A DNA stretch of 48,979 nucleotides, taken from positions 1 through 48,979 of the forward strand of contig JAKSKU010000019.1 of NCBI GenBank assembly GCA_024401565.1, given 5' to 3'. Position numbers and translations under genes: made by a program. The notes beneath the pieces were generated by a model. The model was given only the letters and a program-made list of their open reading frames with translations, did not search any database and was not told the origin of the DNA. Shown here piece by piece: positions 13,500 through 20,641 of this stretch. Every line of letters begins with the position of its first letter. Within the stretch, counting starts at the first letter, position 1. The stretch is from Paludibacteraceae bacterium (GTDB lineage: Bacteria; Bacteroidota; Bacteroidia; Bacteroidales; Paludibacteraceae).

Positions 13500-13740
13500 G
13501 CAAAAAAACGCACCTGCAGGACGGGGCTTTTCCTTCAAGGGCGGGATCATAAGCCAGGCACGCTGTTGCGTTGGAGGAGAGGGATGGGGATAAGGCAAGG
13601 TCTCCCTTTGGAGGAAAGGACGGCTGTGGCGTTGTGGAAAAGCGGCTCTGGCGCAGGGGGAGGATGACGGCGAAAAAAGCGACGGGGCGAACCCCACCGC
13701 ATAAAATTAAGTAAAACAAATAAAACAAATAAAATCAAGT
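13500..13740. repeat. Spacer 8: mini-hairpin array and leader remnant
   Basis: CCTGCAGG followed by the CGGGGCTTTTCCTTCAAGG block, ACGC-TGTT-GCGT (13560-13571), AAGG-TCTC-CCTT (13597-13608), two decayed hairpins (CGGC-TGTG-GCGT near 13622; GCGGC-TCTG-GCGC near 13642) and GGGG-CGAA-CCCC (about 13684-13695). At 13702-13740 the standard TTACTTAATTTT leader is present twice in tandem and is followed by an ATG, but the frame reads straight through the hairpins and is not believed. Confidence 0.7.
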
Positions 13741-13762
13741 AAAACAATAAAGCCGACCGGTG

Positions 13763-14008
13763 TCAGAAGTCAATCTTGGTTTCAAGAAAGGATTTGTGGA
13801 ACTCTTCCCACTTCTCAAAGTCAAGGTAGAAAGGCTTGACGCAAGTGTCGGAATCCGAATAGGTGAAATGCTCCTTGGCGAAAGACGCAAGGGAGAGAGA
13901 CCAAAGGGATGAAATGTGAAAGAAGAAAGGCGAGCCTTTAAGCCTTTTCTTAGCCGAGTTGAGTTTGGCAAGCGAGCCGAACACGAAAGAAAGCATGTAA
14001 ATCTTCAT
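13763..14008 (-). CDS. Hypothetical 81-residue protein
   Basis: MKIYMLSFVFGSLAKLNSAKKRLKG... ; basic N-terminal half, aromatic C-terminal half (FYLDFEKWEEFHKSFLETKIDF). The first 12 residues are hydrophobic but too short for a good signal peptide. No family recognised. Sole gene of the tenth unit, promoter 14078-14109. No clear terminator follows. Confidence 0.55.
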   Translation of the reverse strand: MKIYMLSFVFGSLAKLNSAKKRLKGSPFFFHISSLWSLSLASFAKEHFTYSDSDTCVKPFYLDFEKWEEFHKSFLETKIDF

Positions 14009-14077
14009 AAGACACCGAATAAAAAAACAAACTTAAATTTAACATTAGGAAAGGTGGCAGCCCCCCATTTCCATATA

Positions 14078-14109
14078 CAAATATAGCAAAATTTCGGATA
14101 ACTGCCAAA
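14078..14109 (-). promoter_or_regulatory. Bacteroidota promoter for the 14008-13763 gene
   Basis: TTTG (14109-14106), 20-nt spacer, TATATTTG (14085-14078) on the minus strand. It is the last of ten copies and lies back-to-back with the plus-strand promoter at 14286-14317. Confidence 0.85.
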
Positions 14110-14285
14110 TAATCAGCAAATTAAATACTAAAAAGTGAAAAAAAAACGAGCCTGCAAGTCGGGGCTTTTTCTTCAAGGGGAGGGGCGAGCCTGCGGCGTT
14201 TCGGGGGTGTTCCCCAGGAGGAAGGAAACAGGGTTTCGGAACGGTGATTTTTTTGTCGGGAAGGGGTGATTTTTGACCTTGAAAA

Positions 14286-14317
14286 ATTGCGTATCTCATT
14301 AAAAAACACTATATTTG
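14286..14317 (+). promoter_or_regulatory. Plus-strand promoter of the DUF3945 operon, with a dyad over the -7 box
   Basis: ATTG (14286-14289), 20-nt spacer, TATATTTG (14310-14317). The -7 box lies inside the inverted repeat ACACTA-TATTTG-TAGTGT (14306-14323), a plausible operator. It starts the long plus-strand transfer-associated operon. Confidence 0.75.
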
Positions 14318-14350
14318 TAGTGTAAAATTAAGTAAAACAATAAAGTTTAT

Positions 14351-14389
14351 ACGGTAGCTCATGCGTGAGCACGGACTACCGTTTTTTTA
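14351..14389 (+). terminator. Attenuator-like terminator in the operon leader
   Basis: ACGGTAG (14351-14357) and CTACCGT (14376-14382) pair and are followed by T7. The loop itself holds GCTCA-TGCG-TGAGC. It lies only ~30 nt after the expected transcription start, before all genes of the operon, so it could set how much RNA polymerase reads through. Confidence 0.75.
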
Positions 14390-15431
14390 ACATTTCCCTC
14401 CGATCAGTCGGGGAAGGGAGGACGGCTCAGCCACGGTGCGCGGAAAAGATCCGGCTTAGGAACATGGAAGGTGCCCTCCATGAGGGCAGTCTCCCCAAGA
14501 GACCGAGCGGACAGCGAGCCTGGAATACTCCGACCCGAAGGGGAAGCCCCAAAAGAAAAGAGGGGAAAAAAATTTATTACAATTAATCTTTAACTAAAAA
14601 AAGTTGGAACTATGAAAACTGAAACATAAGGTCAAAACAAAGAAAGGCAATCTGTTAGAGGAAAAAAAAGTGCGTCTGGAACAGAAACCGAAACAGGAGC
14701 TGGCGGTGAAAGAAACGGATCTGCTGAAACCGAAAAAAAAGGTAAAAATGGTAAAAAAAACACTCTTGGAAGTGAAAAAGAAACCTGTAAAACAGCTTTC
14801 ATTCATGAAAAAGGTGCTAAATAACCAAATGAAAACCAAAAGGTTAAAAATGGCAGTGAAAGTGAAGCCGCAAATGGAACAGAACGAAAAAAATCTGAAA
14901 AAGAAAGAGAAAGCCCTGCGGAAAGTGAGACGGACGGTACAGAAAAAAATAAAGTTGAAACAACTAATAGACAACAAGTTAAAAGAGAAAAAGAAACGCC
15001 TTAAACGACTTTCATCCTTGAAAAAGAAACCCTTGCAAAAAGTTTCCTTCAAGAAAAAGAAGCTGAAAGAAGTCTAAAAGCAAAGAAAACAAAAAGAGGA
15101 GCAAAAGGACTTCAAGCGACTGATAGAGAAGAACTTAGTGAAGAAAATAATCAGTGTAAACCAGCTTCCATAACTGGAACGGAAAATTGTAAACCAGCTG
15201 AAAAAAGGGGCGGAAAGGAGCGAAACCCACGCAAAACCGAAGAAAAAGGGGGAGTGGAAAAGCTGAGTGACCTCATAGTGAGTCACTGGCTACGCCAGCT
15301 GAAAAAGGAGGTGAAGGAAGGGAAAAGGAAATGGAAGAGGAGGAAAGGGAAAGTGTAGGCGAGCCTGGTCACCCAGGAAAAGGGGTGAGAAGGGAGAAAA
15401 AATTATTACAAACCGAAGATAAAAGAGTTAT
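14390..15431 (+). other. Long purine-rich, hairpin-rich leader without a convincing gene
   Basis: About 1 kb between the attenuator and the first believed start (15432). The first 170 nt have CTCCGA-TCAG-TCGGGG, GCCCTC-CAT-GAGGGC (14473-14487) and GGGG-AAG-CCCC. An ATTACAATT leader (14576-14584) then introduces an ATG at 14611 that meets a stop after five codons (MKTET). From 14640 the plus strand is mostly A and G, with small hairpins such as GTTG-AAA-CAAC, TTTCA-TCCT-TGAAA, TTCCA-TAAC-TGGAA, CTGGC-TAC-GCCAG and CCTGG-TCAC-CCAGG (15364-15377). An open frame at 14670-15077 is more than one-third Lys and looks like a by-product of the purine bias. Confidence 0.6.
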
Positions 15432-17687
15432 ATGAAGAGAAGAAACGGATTCGAGTGGGAAGAGGAGAGCGGAGGCTACACGAGGGTATATACGAGTGTG
15501 GAGAAGAACGAGGACGGAACGGAGACCACCACAACGAGAAGCACGACGATAGACGCTGATCTGAACGAGAAGATCAAGGCGCTTGCGGAAAAGGCGAGGA
15601 ACAGCGAGAAGTTCACGATCGAGCAGTTGAAGTTCATCGCAATGCACAAGGATGACGGAGACGTGGCACCTGAGCTGAACGTGTTCAGAAGGGAGTTCCT
15701 TGAACATATAAACGACAAGATAAGGGAATACAGGTATGAGCAGCTTGAAGACCAGAGGGATGTGACGGAAGAGTGGAGGAGGATAAAGCAGGAGGCTATG
15801 GATCCGATGACTGCGTTCCTCGGAAGCTTCATGACGGTGTATTCGAGAAACAAGGAGAAGCTTGTGAGAGAGGCAAAGTATCTTGACGGAGAGATATTGA
15901 AGAAGGAAATGGGGCAGAGGAACGACGCTGTTGCGAACCTGCTCAACGGACTGGAGTACAAGGAAGGTGACGTGAAGATATTCCATATCGAGAACGAGAG
16001 CGGAGAGAAGGTGTATGTGGCGAAGGACAAGGAAGAGTGGCTGAACCTTGCGAAGGACGAGGCGTTCAGAAGCGAAATGACAGACGTTAAGAGCCAGTCC
16101 ACGGTCTATGACACGGACAGGGAGACATTCTCAAAGATAGAGGAGGGGCTTGGAAAAGCCGAGAACAAGAGGGAGTATCTTGACGAGAACGTGGGCGAGC
16201 CTGTGATGCAGAAGTGCTATGGCGAGGGAGTAGGCAAGGGCTACAGCCAGAAGATGGAGCAAAGCCAGGAGCAGAGCGTTTCCGGGGAAAAGAAAGAGGC
16301 TGACGAGGCAAAGTCTGAGACTGTGAAGGAGGAGACGATCGAGTTCAAGGAGGACATCACTGTCGGTCAGATGTGGGAGAAGTTCAGAGGCTACGAGAAG
16401 GACGGAAGTCTGAAATCCCAGAGCTGGGAAAACAGCGAGTGGCAAAGGTACGGAGACCAGGTGACTGTGGAAAGAGAGTTCTCGAAAGAGGAGTTGGCAG
16501 CCATCAAAGAGTTTGTGAAAAAGACATCGTATGATCCGGAACACCCGAACGTCACAATGGAATACGACGAGGAAAAGAAGGTGCTCACACTTTCGGGAAG
16601 CATGGCTTATGCCAAAGGAAAGGTGCTTGGAACTGACAGTGAAAATCTAAAGAAAGATCTTGGCATTGACGAGAACACCATCGTGGTGGAGAAGACCTTC
16701 TCGCTGGAGAAGGAGCAGAAGAGGGAGGAGGAGATCAGAAAGAGGATCGAGAGTATAGCCGAAGGAACTGCGGACAAAAGGGATCTTCCCCTTATAAGGG
16801 AGGAACTAAAAGAAATGAAGAGAAGCATCGACCGCCAGATAGAGAGGAGCGGAGGCGAGAAGGAGACCACCCAGACGGTGGCTGACCTGCAGAGCCTGAA
16901 AGAAAAGGCTGAGTCAACGGAAAAGAGGCTTGATGAAGTGGCTGACAAAATCTCTGAGGAGGAAAAGAAGGTTGAACAGGAGAAGAAAGAGGAGCAGGAG
17001 CCGAAGATGACGCCTGAGGAAGAGCAGAGGATAGAGGCGATTGAGAAGCTGGAGAAGACGGTCCTTCTTAGCGGACTCGGCAAGGACATACTGGAGAAAG
17101 AGGTTTCTCGTCTGGAGAAGACTCTGGAGAAGTACGGGCAGGATGTGCAGGGAATGAAGGAGGACGGACGTTTCGAGAAACTCCTCAACGGAGAGAAGGT
17201 AAGGCTTGAAGCTGTCGGTCACTTCGAGTTCGACATGGCTGTGAACAGGGAGAAGAGCGGAAAGCTCGGAGTCATGGTCGGCGACATACAGATGAAGGAC
17301 GAGGCGAACATCCCCGAAGAGGCGAGAAGACTCGCTCAGAACGACCAGGGCAAATACCTTCTGCACTACATGGACTCGAACGAGAGGATAGCGTGGTGCG
17401 CCGTAAGGGAGTCAAACCTTCCAAAGCAGGTCAACGGTCACTCGCTGACAAGCCAGGAGAAGATAGCTCTTCTGAAAGGGGAGTCGATAGTTCTCACGGA
17501 CTGCACGGAAGGGGCGAAGACTCCGTACACTGCGGAGGTTCACATGAACCTGGAGAAGAAGGGCAAGAACGTGAAGCCTGTGCTGAGCGTGAATCCCAGT
17601 GAGTTCACGAAAAGAAACGAGGTCTCGCACAAGCAGAGCCAGCAACAGCAGAGGATGAACGTCCAGAAGCACGGACTTGGCAGATAG
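15432..17687 (+). CDS. DUF3945-type plasmid protein, 751 residues
   Basis: A long, highly charged, mostly helical protein. Residues ~655-735 (HSLTSQEKIALLKGESI... PYTAEVHMNLEKKGKNVKP... VNPSEF) match the DUF3945 pattern found near transfer or topoisomerase genes on Bacteroidota plasmids and ICEs. A second recognisable block starts TVGQMWEKF (about residue 312) and recurs in the next gene. Coiled-coil stretches lie at about 430-550 (KEQKREEEIRKRIES, EEEKKVEQEKKEEQEPK). Function unknown. It is preceded by the ATTACA...GAGTTAT leader and by a ~1.1 kb untranslated region. Codons are richer in G/C-ending forms than in the surface operon downstream. Confidence 0.8.
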   Translation: MKRRNGFEWEEESGGYTRVYTSVEKNEDGTETTTTRSTTIDADLNEKIKALAEKARNSEKFTIEQLKFIAMHKDDGDVAPELNVFRREFLEHINDKIREYRYEQLEDQRDVTEEWRRIKQEAMDPMTAFLGSFMTVYSRNKEKLVREAKYLDGEILKKEMGQRNDAVANLLNGLEYKEGDVKIFHIENESGEKVYVAKDKEEWLNLAKDEAFRSEMTDVKSQSTVYDTDRETFSKIEEGLGKAENKREYLDENVGEPVMQKCYGEGVGKGYSQKMEQSQEQSVSGEKKEADEAKSETVKEETIEFKEDITVGQMWEKFRGYEKDGSLKSQSWENSEWQRYGDQVTVEREFSKEELAAIKEFVKKTSYDPEHPNVTMEYDEEKKVLTLSGSMAYAKGKVLGTDSENLKKDLGIDENTIVVEKTFSLEKEQKREEEIRKRIESIAEGTADKRDLPLIREELKEMKRSIDRQIERSGGEKETTQTVADLQSLKEKAESTEKRLDEVADKISEEEKKVEQEKKEEQEPKMTPEEEQRIEAIEKLEKTVLLSGLGKDILEKEVSRLEKTLEKYGQDVQGMKEDGRFEKLLNGEKVRLEAVGHFEFDMAVNREKSGKLGVMVGDIQMKDEANIPEEARRLAQNDQGKYLLHYMDSNERIAWCAVRESNLPKQVNGHSLTSQEKIALLKGESIVLTDCTEGAKTPYTAEVHMNLEKKGKNVKPVLSVNPSEFTKRNEVSHKQSQQQQRMNVQKHGLGR

Positions 17688-17705
17688 GGCATAAAGCTTA
17701 AAGGC

Positions 17706-18410
17706 ATGGAAGAAAAAAGAATCTATGAATCCGAAGAACCCACTGTCGGACAGATGTGGGAAAGGACAGGCGACCTGTGGAAGCAGGGGAAGGTCAAGGT
17801 GGACCATGACCACCGCCCGGAGGAGGTCAGAGACTGGAGGACAAGGGTGACGCTTGAAGGGAAATTCAGCGACATCGAGAGGGAGGCTTACAGAATCCTC
17901 TGCGAAAAATGCGGAGGCGAGCTTGCCGACACAAAGGCGAGGAAGGACGCAGGGGAGAGGCTGACCTTCGAGTTCAAATTTGGAGAGGGGTACCAGCAGT
18001 TCATGGGAAGGTACGAGAACGACTGGCAGGAGAAACCCGGACAGCTCACTGCGAGGGAGATAGCCAGGAGGGACATGGGCTTGACGGAGGAGACTCCGCT
18101 TGGCGGTGGAATGAGACGGGACATCGGGAGGAAGATCATGGACGGAATGCCAGGGAACGTGAAAGGTCACTCTCTGACGGAAAAGGAGAAGGAAGCCCTT
18201 CTTAGGGGCGAGACCATAACCGTCACGGACTGCACCGAAGGTACATGCAAGCCCTACACAGCCGAGATCAGCATGGAGCTGGAAAAAAAGGGCAGGGGCG
18301 TGAAGCCTGTCCTTAAAGTGAACCCCAAGGAGTTCACGAGGACGGAGGAAACTAAACAAAGCCAGACACTGCGAAAGCCGAAGGCGAAGACGCAGGGGCT
18401 TGGCGTATAG
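17706..18410 (+). CDS. DUF3945-type paralogue, 234 residues
   Basis: A condensed version of the previous protein: TVGQMWERTG at about residues 12-21, a middle block with a beta-like VTLEGKFSDIEREAY, and a C-terminal DUF3945 segment (GHSLTEKEKEALLRGETI, DCTEGTCKPYTAEISMELE, VNPKEF). The C-terminal parts of the two proteins share the order GHSLT...LLxGExIxxTDCTEG...PYTAE, and both end in GLG plus one residue. The gap between the genes is 18 bp, so they are one operon and arose by partial duplication. Function unknown. Confidence 0.8.
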   Translation: MEEKRIYESEEPTVGQMWERTGDLWKQGKVKVDHDHRPEEVRDWRTRVTLEGKFSDIEREAYRILCEKCGGELADTKARKDAGERLTFEFKFGEGYQQFMGRYENDWQEKPGQLTAREIARRDMGLTEETPLGGGMRRDIGRKIMDGMPGNVKGHSLTEKEKEALLRGETITVTDCTEGTCKPYTAEISMELEKKGRGVKPVLKVNPKEFTRTEETKQSQTLRKPKAKTQGLGV

Positions 18411-18470
18411 AGGATGGGCAGTCCTCAAAACTGCCGGAAAAACAATGTGAAACAAAAAAAACTATATATT

Positions 18471-19118
18471 ATGTCATTGAATTACAAGTATCAGTTGGAA
18501 CCGCTTAGAGACTGGTTCCTAAAGGAGTCTCCGAGAGAGGCTGTCCTTGATTTCAAAGAGAAGGTGATGGATCTTCTTGACACACCAGAAAGTTTTGTGG
18601 AGAAAATACAGGACAATGGGCTGATGCAAGCCCTTAACAAGGACATGCAGGAGATGGACCAGTCCTTCGCTGAGCTTGAGAGCATCTCCAACTTCATCGA
18701 CTACAACGCTGACGAGGACGAGGGCATCACGCCGTTCGAGTATCTTCTTGGATCGAAAGTGACTGTCGGCAGGGAGAAACTGGAGTTCATAAGAAGCCAG
18801 TTCATGTTCTATAGGGACATCCATTCCGTTATCGAGATACAGAAGGTGAACGATCCCGACAACATCGAGCCGTTTTTGGAAGCGTTGAAGAATGTGATCA
18901 AGAAGACGTGCGGTGAGAAAGAGCATCTGAGACTTCATTTAGAGGGGTACGCCCAATATATGAGCGAGCTAAACAATGTGGAGGAGGCGAACGAGAGCTA
19001 CGCGCTTATGGAGTGCATGACCGACGAGAACTACGAGGGCTTCCTTCGACACGGACAGCAGATGATCGACAATTTCTTGGCGGTCAGAAAACAGAGGGAG
19101 GATAAGGAGGCGTTCTGA
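18471..19118 (+). CDS. Hypothetical acidic 215-residue protein
   Basis: MSLNYKYQLEPLRDWFLKES... ; all-helical, acidic (pI clearly low), soluble. No domain recognised. The start at 18471 follows an A-rich CAAAAAAAACTATATATT leader; the longer frame from 18414 overlaps the previous gene's end region and has a poor start context. Last gene before the terminator at 19149-19180, so it closes the DUF3945 operon. Confidence 0.7.
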   Translation: MSLNYKYQLEPLRDWFLKESPREAVLDFKEKVMDLLDTPESFVEKIQDNGLMQALNKDMQEMDQSFAELESISNFIDYNADEDEGITPFEYLLGSKVTVGREKLEFIRSQFMFYRDIHSVIEIQKVNDPDNIEPFLEALKNVIKKTCGEKEHLRLHLEGYAQYMSELNNVEEANESYALMECMTDENYEGFLRHGQQMIDNFLAVRKQREDKEAF

Positions 19119-19148
19119 CGACGGAAAGTCTGACGAGGACAGTATGAG

Positions 19149-19180
19149 TCCCCATCACGGAAAGTGGTGGGGATTTTTTT
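19149..19180 (+). terminator. Intrinsic terminator of the DUF3945 operon
   Basis: TCCCCATCAC and GTGGTGGGGA pair over 10 bp (one G-U) around GGAAA, followed by TTTTTTT. Confidence 0.9.
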
Positions 19181-19226
19181 GTGTGCCGGGCAAACCTGCG
19201 TCGAAAGCGAAAATTTTTTGAAAAAG

Positions 19227-19259
19227 TTTAGGATTTCTCAAAAAATGCCTTTACTTTTG
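19227..19259 (+). promoter_or_regulatory. Promoter of the three-gene shared-module operon
   Basis: TTTA (19227-19230), 21-nt spacer, TACTTTTG (19252-19259). An ATTACAATTT leader follows at 19307-19316, 34 nt before the ATG at 19341. Confidence 0.65.
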
Positions 19260-19340
19260 CTTTCGCAAAAAATCTTAGACATCATGGTTGTCGGGACGCT
19301 TTGCCTATTACAATTTACCGTTTAATAAAAAATAAGAGTT

Positions 19341-20075
19341 ATGGCAGAAGAGAATAAGGAGCAGAACGCTCAGCAAACAGAACAGCCACAGCAGCAGCCA
19401 GAGGCTCAGACTCAGCAGAAACAGGAGTGGCAATCCTATACATCGGGGAACAAGACTACAACAATGTATTCGAGAATAGAGGGCGACACTTTTGAGAAGG
19501 TCAGCCTGCAGGAGGCTATCGCAAGAGTCGAGGGCATCGTTAAGGACAACGAGAAGAAGATGAAGGATGCGTTTGAGAACGCCCCCGAATGGCAATCGAG
19601 AAAAAAACTTGAAATGAAAACTTTCAGAGTTGACGCCACTGGTGCCGAGAACACGAAGAAGGAAATCCACACTCTTGTGAAGATTCCGCCAACATTCACC
19701 AAAGTGCAGAGAGAAGCCTTGAAGGAATACGCAAAGAAGCTTGGAGGCAGTTATCAGAACATGAAGGTGGTGACAAAACTTGCCGACGGCACTGAGAAGC
19801 AGACTTTCCCTGCGCAGATCGAGTTCGGAAAAGGAAACGCATATTCCGCTGACATCTGCGCAAGATTCATCCTGGGCGATGATCCAGTCAAGCTTTTGGA
19901 GACAATCAAGGAGAGAGCCAAAGAGTCCGAGGAAAGAAAACAGGCAAGAGACCAGGCTAAGTCTCAGTCTCAGGAACAGCCTAAGGTGGAGCAGAAGCCT
20001 GAGGCAAAACCAAAGATCGAGCAACCAAAGGTTCAGACTCCGAAGCCACAGCAGAAGAAGGGTCCAAAACTATAA
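19341..20075 (+). CDS. Shared-module protein 1, 244 residues
   Basis: The N-terminal 35 residues are Gln-rich and probably disordered. Residues ~107-195 form a module also found in the next two genes: a beta-like segment, then REALKEYAKKLGGSYQNM, FPAQIEFG, ICARFILGDDPVKLLETI. The tail is Gln/Pro/Lys-rich (KPQQKKGPKL). No named family recognised. Its leader is of the ATTACAATT type, and it is the first gene of a three-gene run (19341-22288). Function unknown; linkage to DUF3945 genes suggests plasmid housekeeping or transfer. Confidence 0.7.
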   Translation: MAEENKEQNAQQTEQPQQQPEAQTQQKQEWQSYTSGNKTTTMYSRIEGDTFEKVSLQEAIARVEGIVKDNEKKMKDAFENAPEWQSRKKLEMKTFRVDATGAENTKKEIHTLVKIPPTFTKVQREALKEYAKKLGGSYQNMKVVTKLADGTEKQTFPAQIEFGKGNAYSADICARFILGDDPVKLLETIKERAKESEERKQARDQAKSQSQEQPKVEQKPEAKPKIEQPKVQTPKPQQKKGPKL

Positions 20076-20103
20076 TCCGAAGACACAATTTTCATTTATA
20101 CGA

Positions 20104-20146
20104 GGGAGAGGGGGGTGTTTCCGCACTGCTCCCTTTCCTTTTTTTG
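20104..20146 (+). terminator. Possible attenuator between shared-module genes 1 and 2
   Basis: GGGAG...CTCCC with a G-rich loop is followed by TTTCCTTTTTTT. It is weaker than the others and could allow partial read-through to 20165. Confidence 0.5.
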
Positions 20147-20164
20147 TGCTTAAAAGACAACGCT

Positions 20165-20629
20165 ATGGCAAAATTCACTAAAAAATACGAGAGCGAGACA
20201 AGGGTTGAACCAAGAGACCAGTTCCTTAACGAGTTTGCGGAGGCTGTAAGCAAGATTTCCGAGATCATGGAGACAACGAAGCCTATCGGACAGGAACAAA
20301 GGGTTATGATCTCAGACTCCCTGGGCGAGACTCAGAAGGAAAAGATCAGGGAGTACACGGAGAAACTTGGTGGCGAATACATACCGAAAGCCGAATACGG
20401 AATGTCATCCGTGAGATTTGCGGAAGATTCGCTCGCTAACCCAAAGGTGTGCGTGAGCCTTGTGATGGGGGAGAAACCTGAGGTTGTCGCTCAGACCATA
20501 AAGGAGACCAGGACGGAGAAGTCGCAGAAAGCGGAAACCTCAGTCAAAAATGAGGAGAAGCGAAACTCACAGTCACAGAAGAGTGTGAAAAAGCAGTTTC
20601 CTCAGAAGAAAAAAGGTGTGTCAAAGTAA
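20165..20629 (+). CDS. Shared-module protein 2, 154 residues
   Basis: MAKFTKKYESETRVEPRD... ; residues ~45-117 carry the shared module in shortened form (KIREYTEKLGGEYIPKAEYG, VCVSLVMGEKPEVVAQTIKE). The tail is Lys/Ser/Gln-rich (KKQFPQKKKGVSK). The start at 20165 gives MAKF; the upstream in-frame ATG at 20144 lies within the attenuator T tract. It is 12 nt upstream of the next gene. No family recognised. Confidence 0.7.
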   Translation: MAKFTKKYESETRVEPRDQFLNEFAEAVSKISEIMETTKPIGQEQRVMISDSLGETQKEKIREYTEKLGGEYIPKAEYGMSSVRFAEDSLANPKVCVSLVMGEKPEVVAQTIKETRTEKSQKAETSVKNEEKRNSQSQKSVKKQFPQKKKGVSK

Positions 20630-20641
20630 AAACGGAACGTC

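Noticed and set aside
13547-13702. Frame starting MRWGSPRRFF after a good TTACTTAATTTT leader
   Set aside because: It runs through two hairpins and the conserved block of spacer 8, has an odd Pro/Arg-rich composition, and the leader is a tandem duplicate; more likely a leader left after loss of a gene.
838-14290. Insertion sequences or transposase remnants in the spacers
   Set aside because: No transposase fragments, terminal inverted repeats or target duplications were seen around the spacers.
14390-14560. A known structured RNA (RNase P, ribozyme or riboswitch)
   Set aside because: The hairpins do not match any consensus I know (no hammerhead, twister or RNase P core), so it is left as an uncharacterised leader.
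14670-15077. Plus-strand frame of 135 codons, more than one-third Lys
   Set aside because: Composition follows the A/G bias of the strand, other frames are nearly as open, and small hairpins interrupt it; no leader precedes the ATG.
15369-18455. Several long minus-strand frames opposite the DUF3945 genes
   Set aside because: They mirror the coding frames, with low-complexity Leu/Ser/Phe-rich translations typical of antisense to Glu/Lys-rich proteins.
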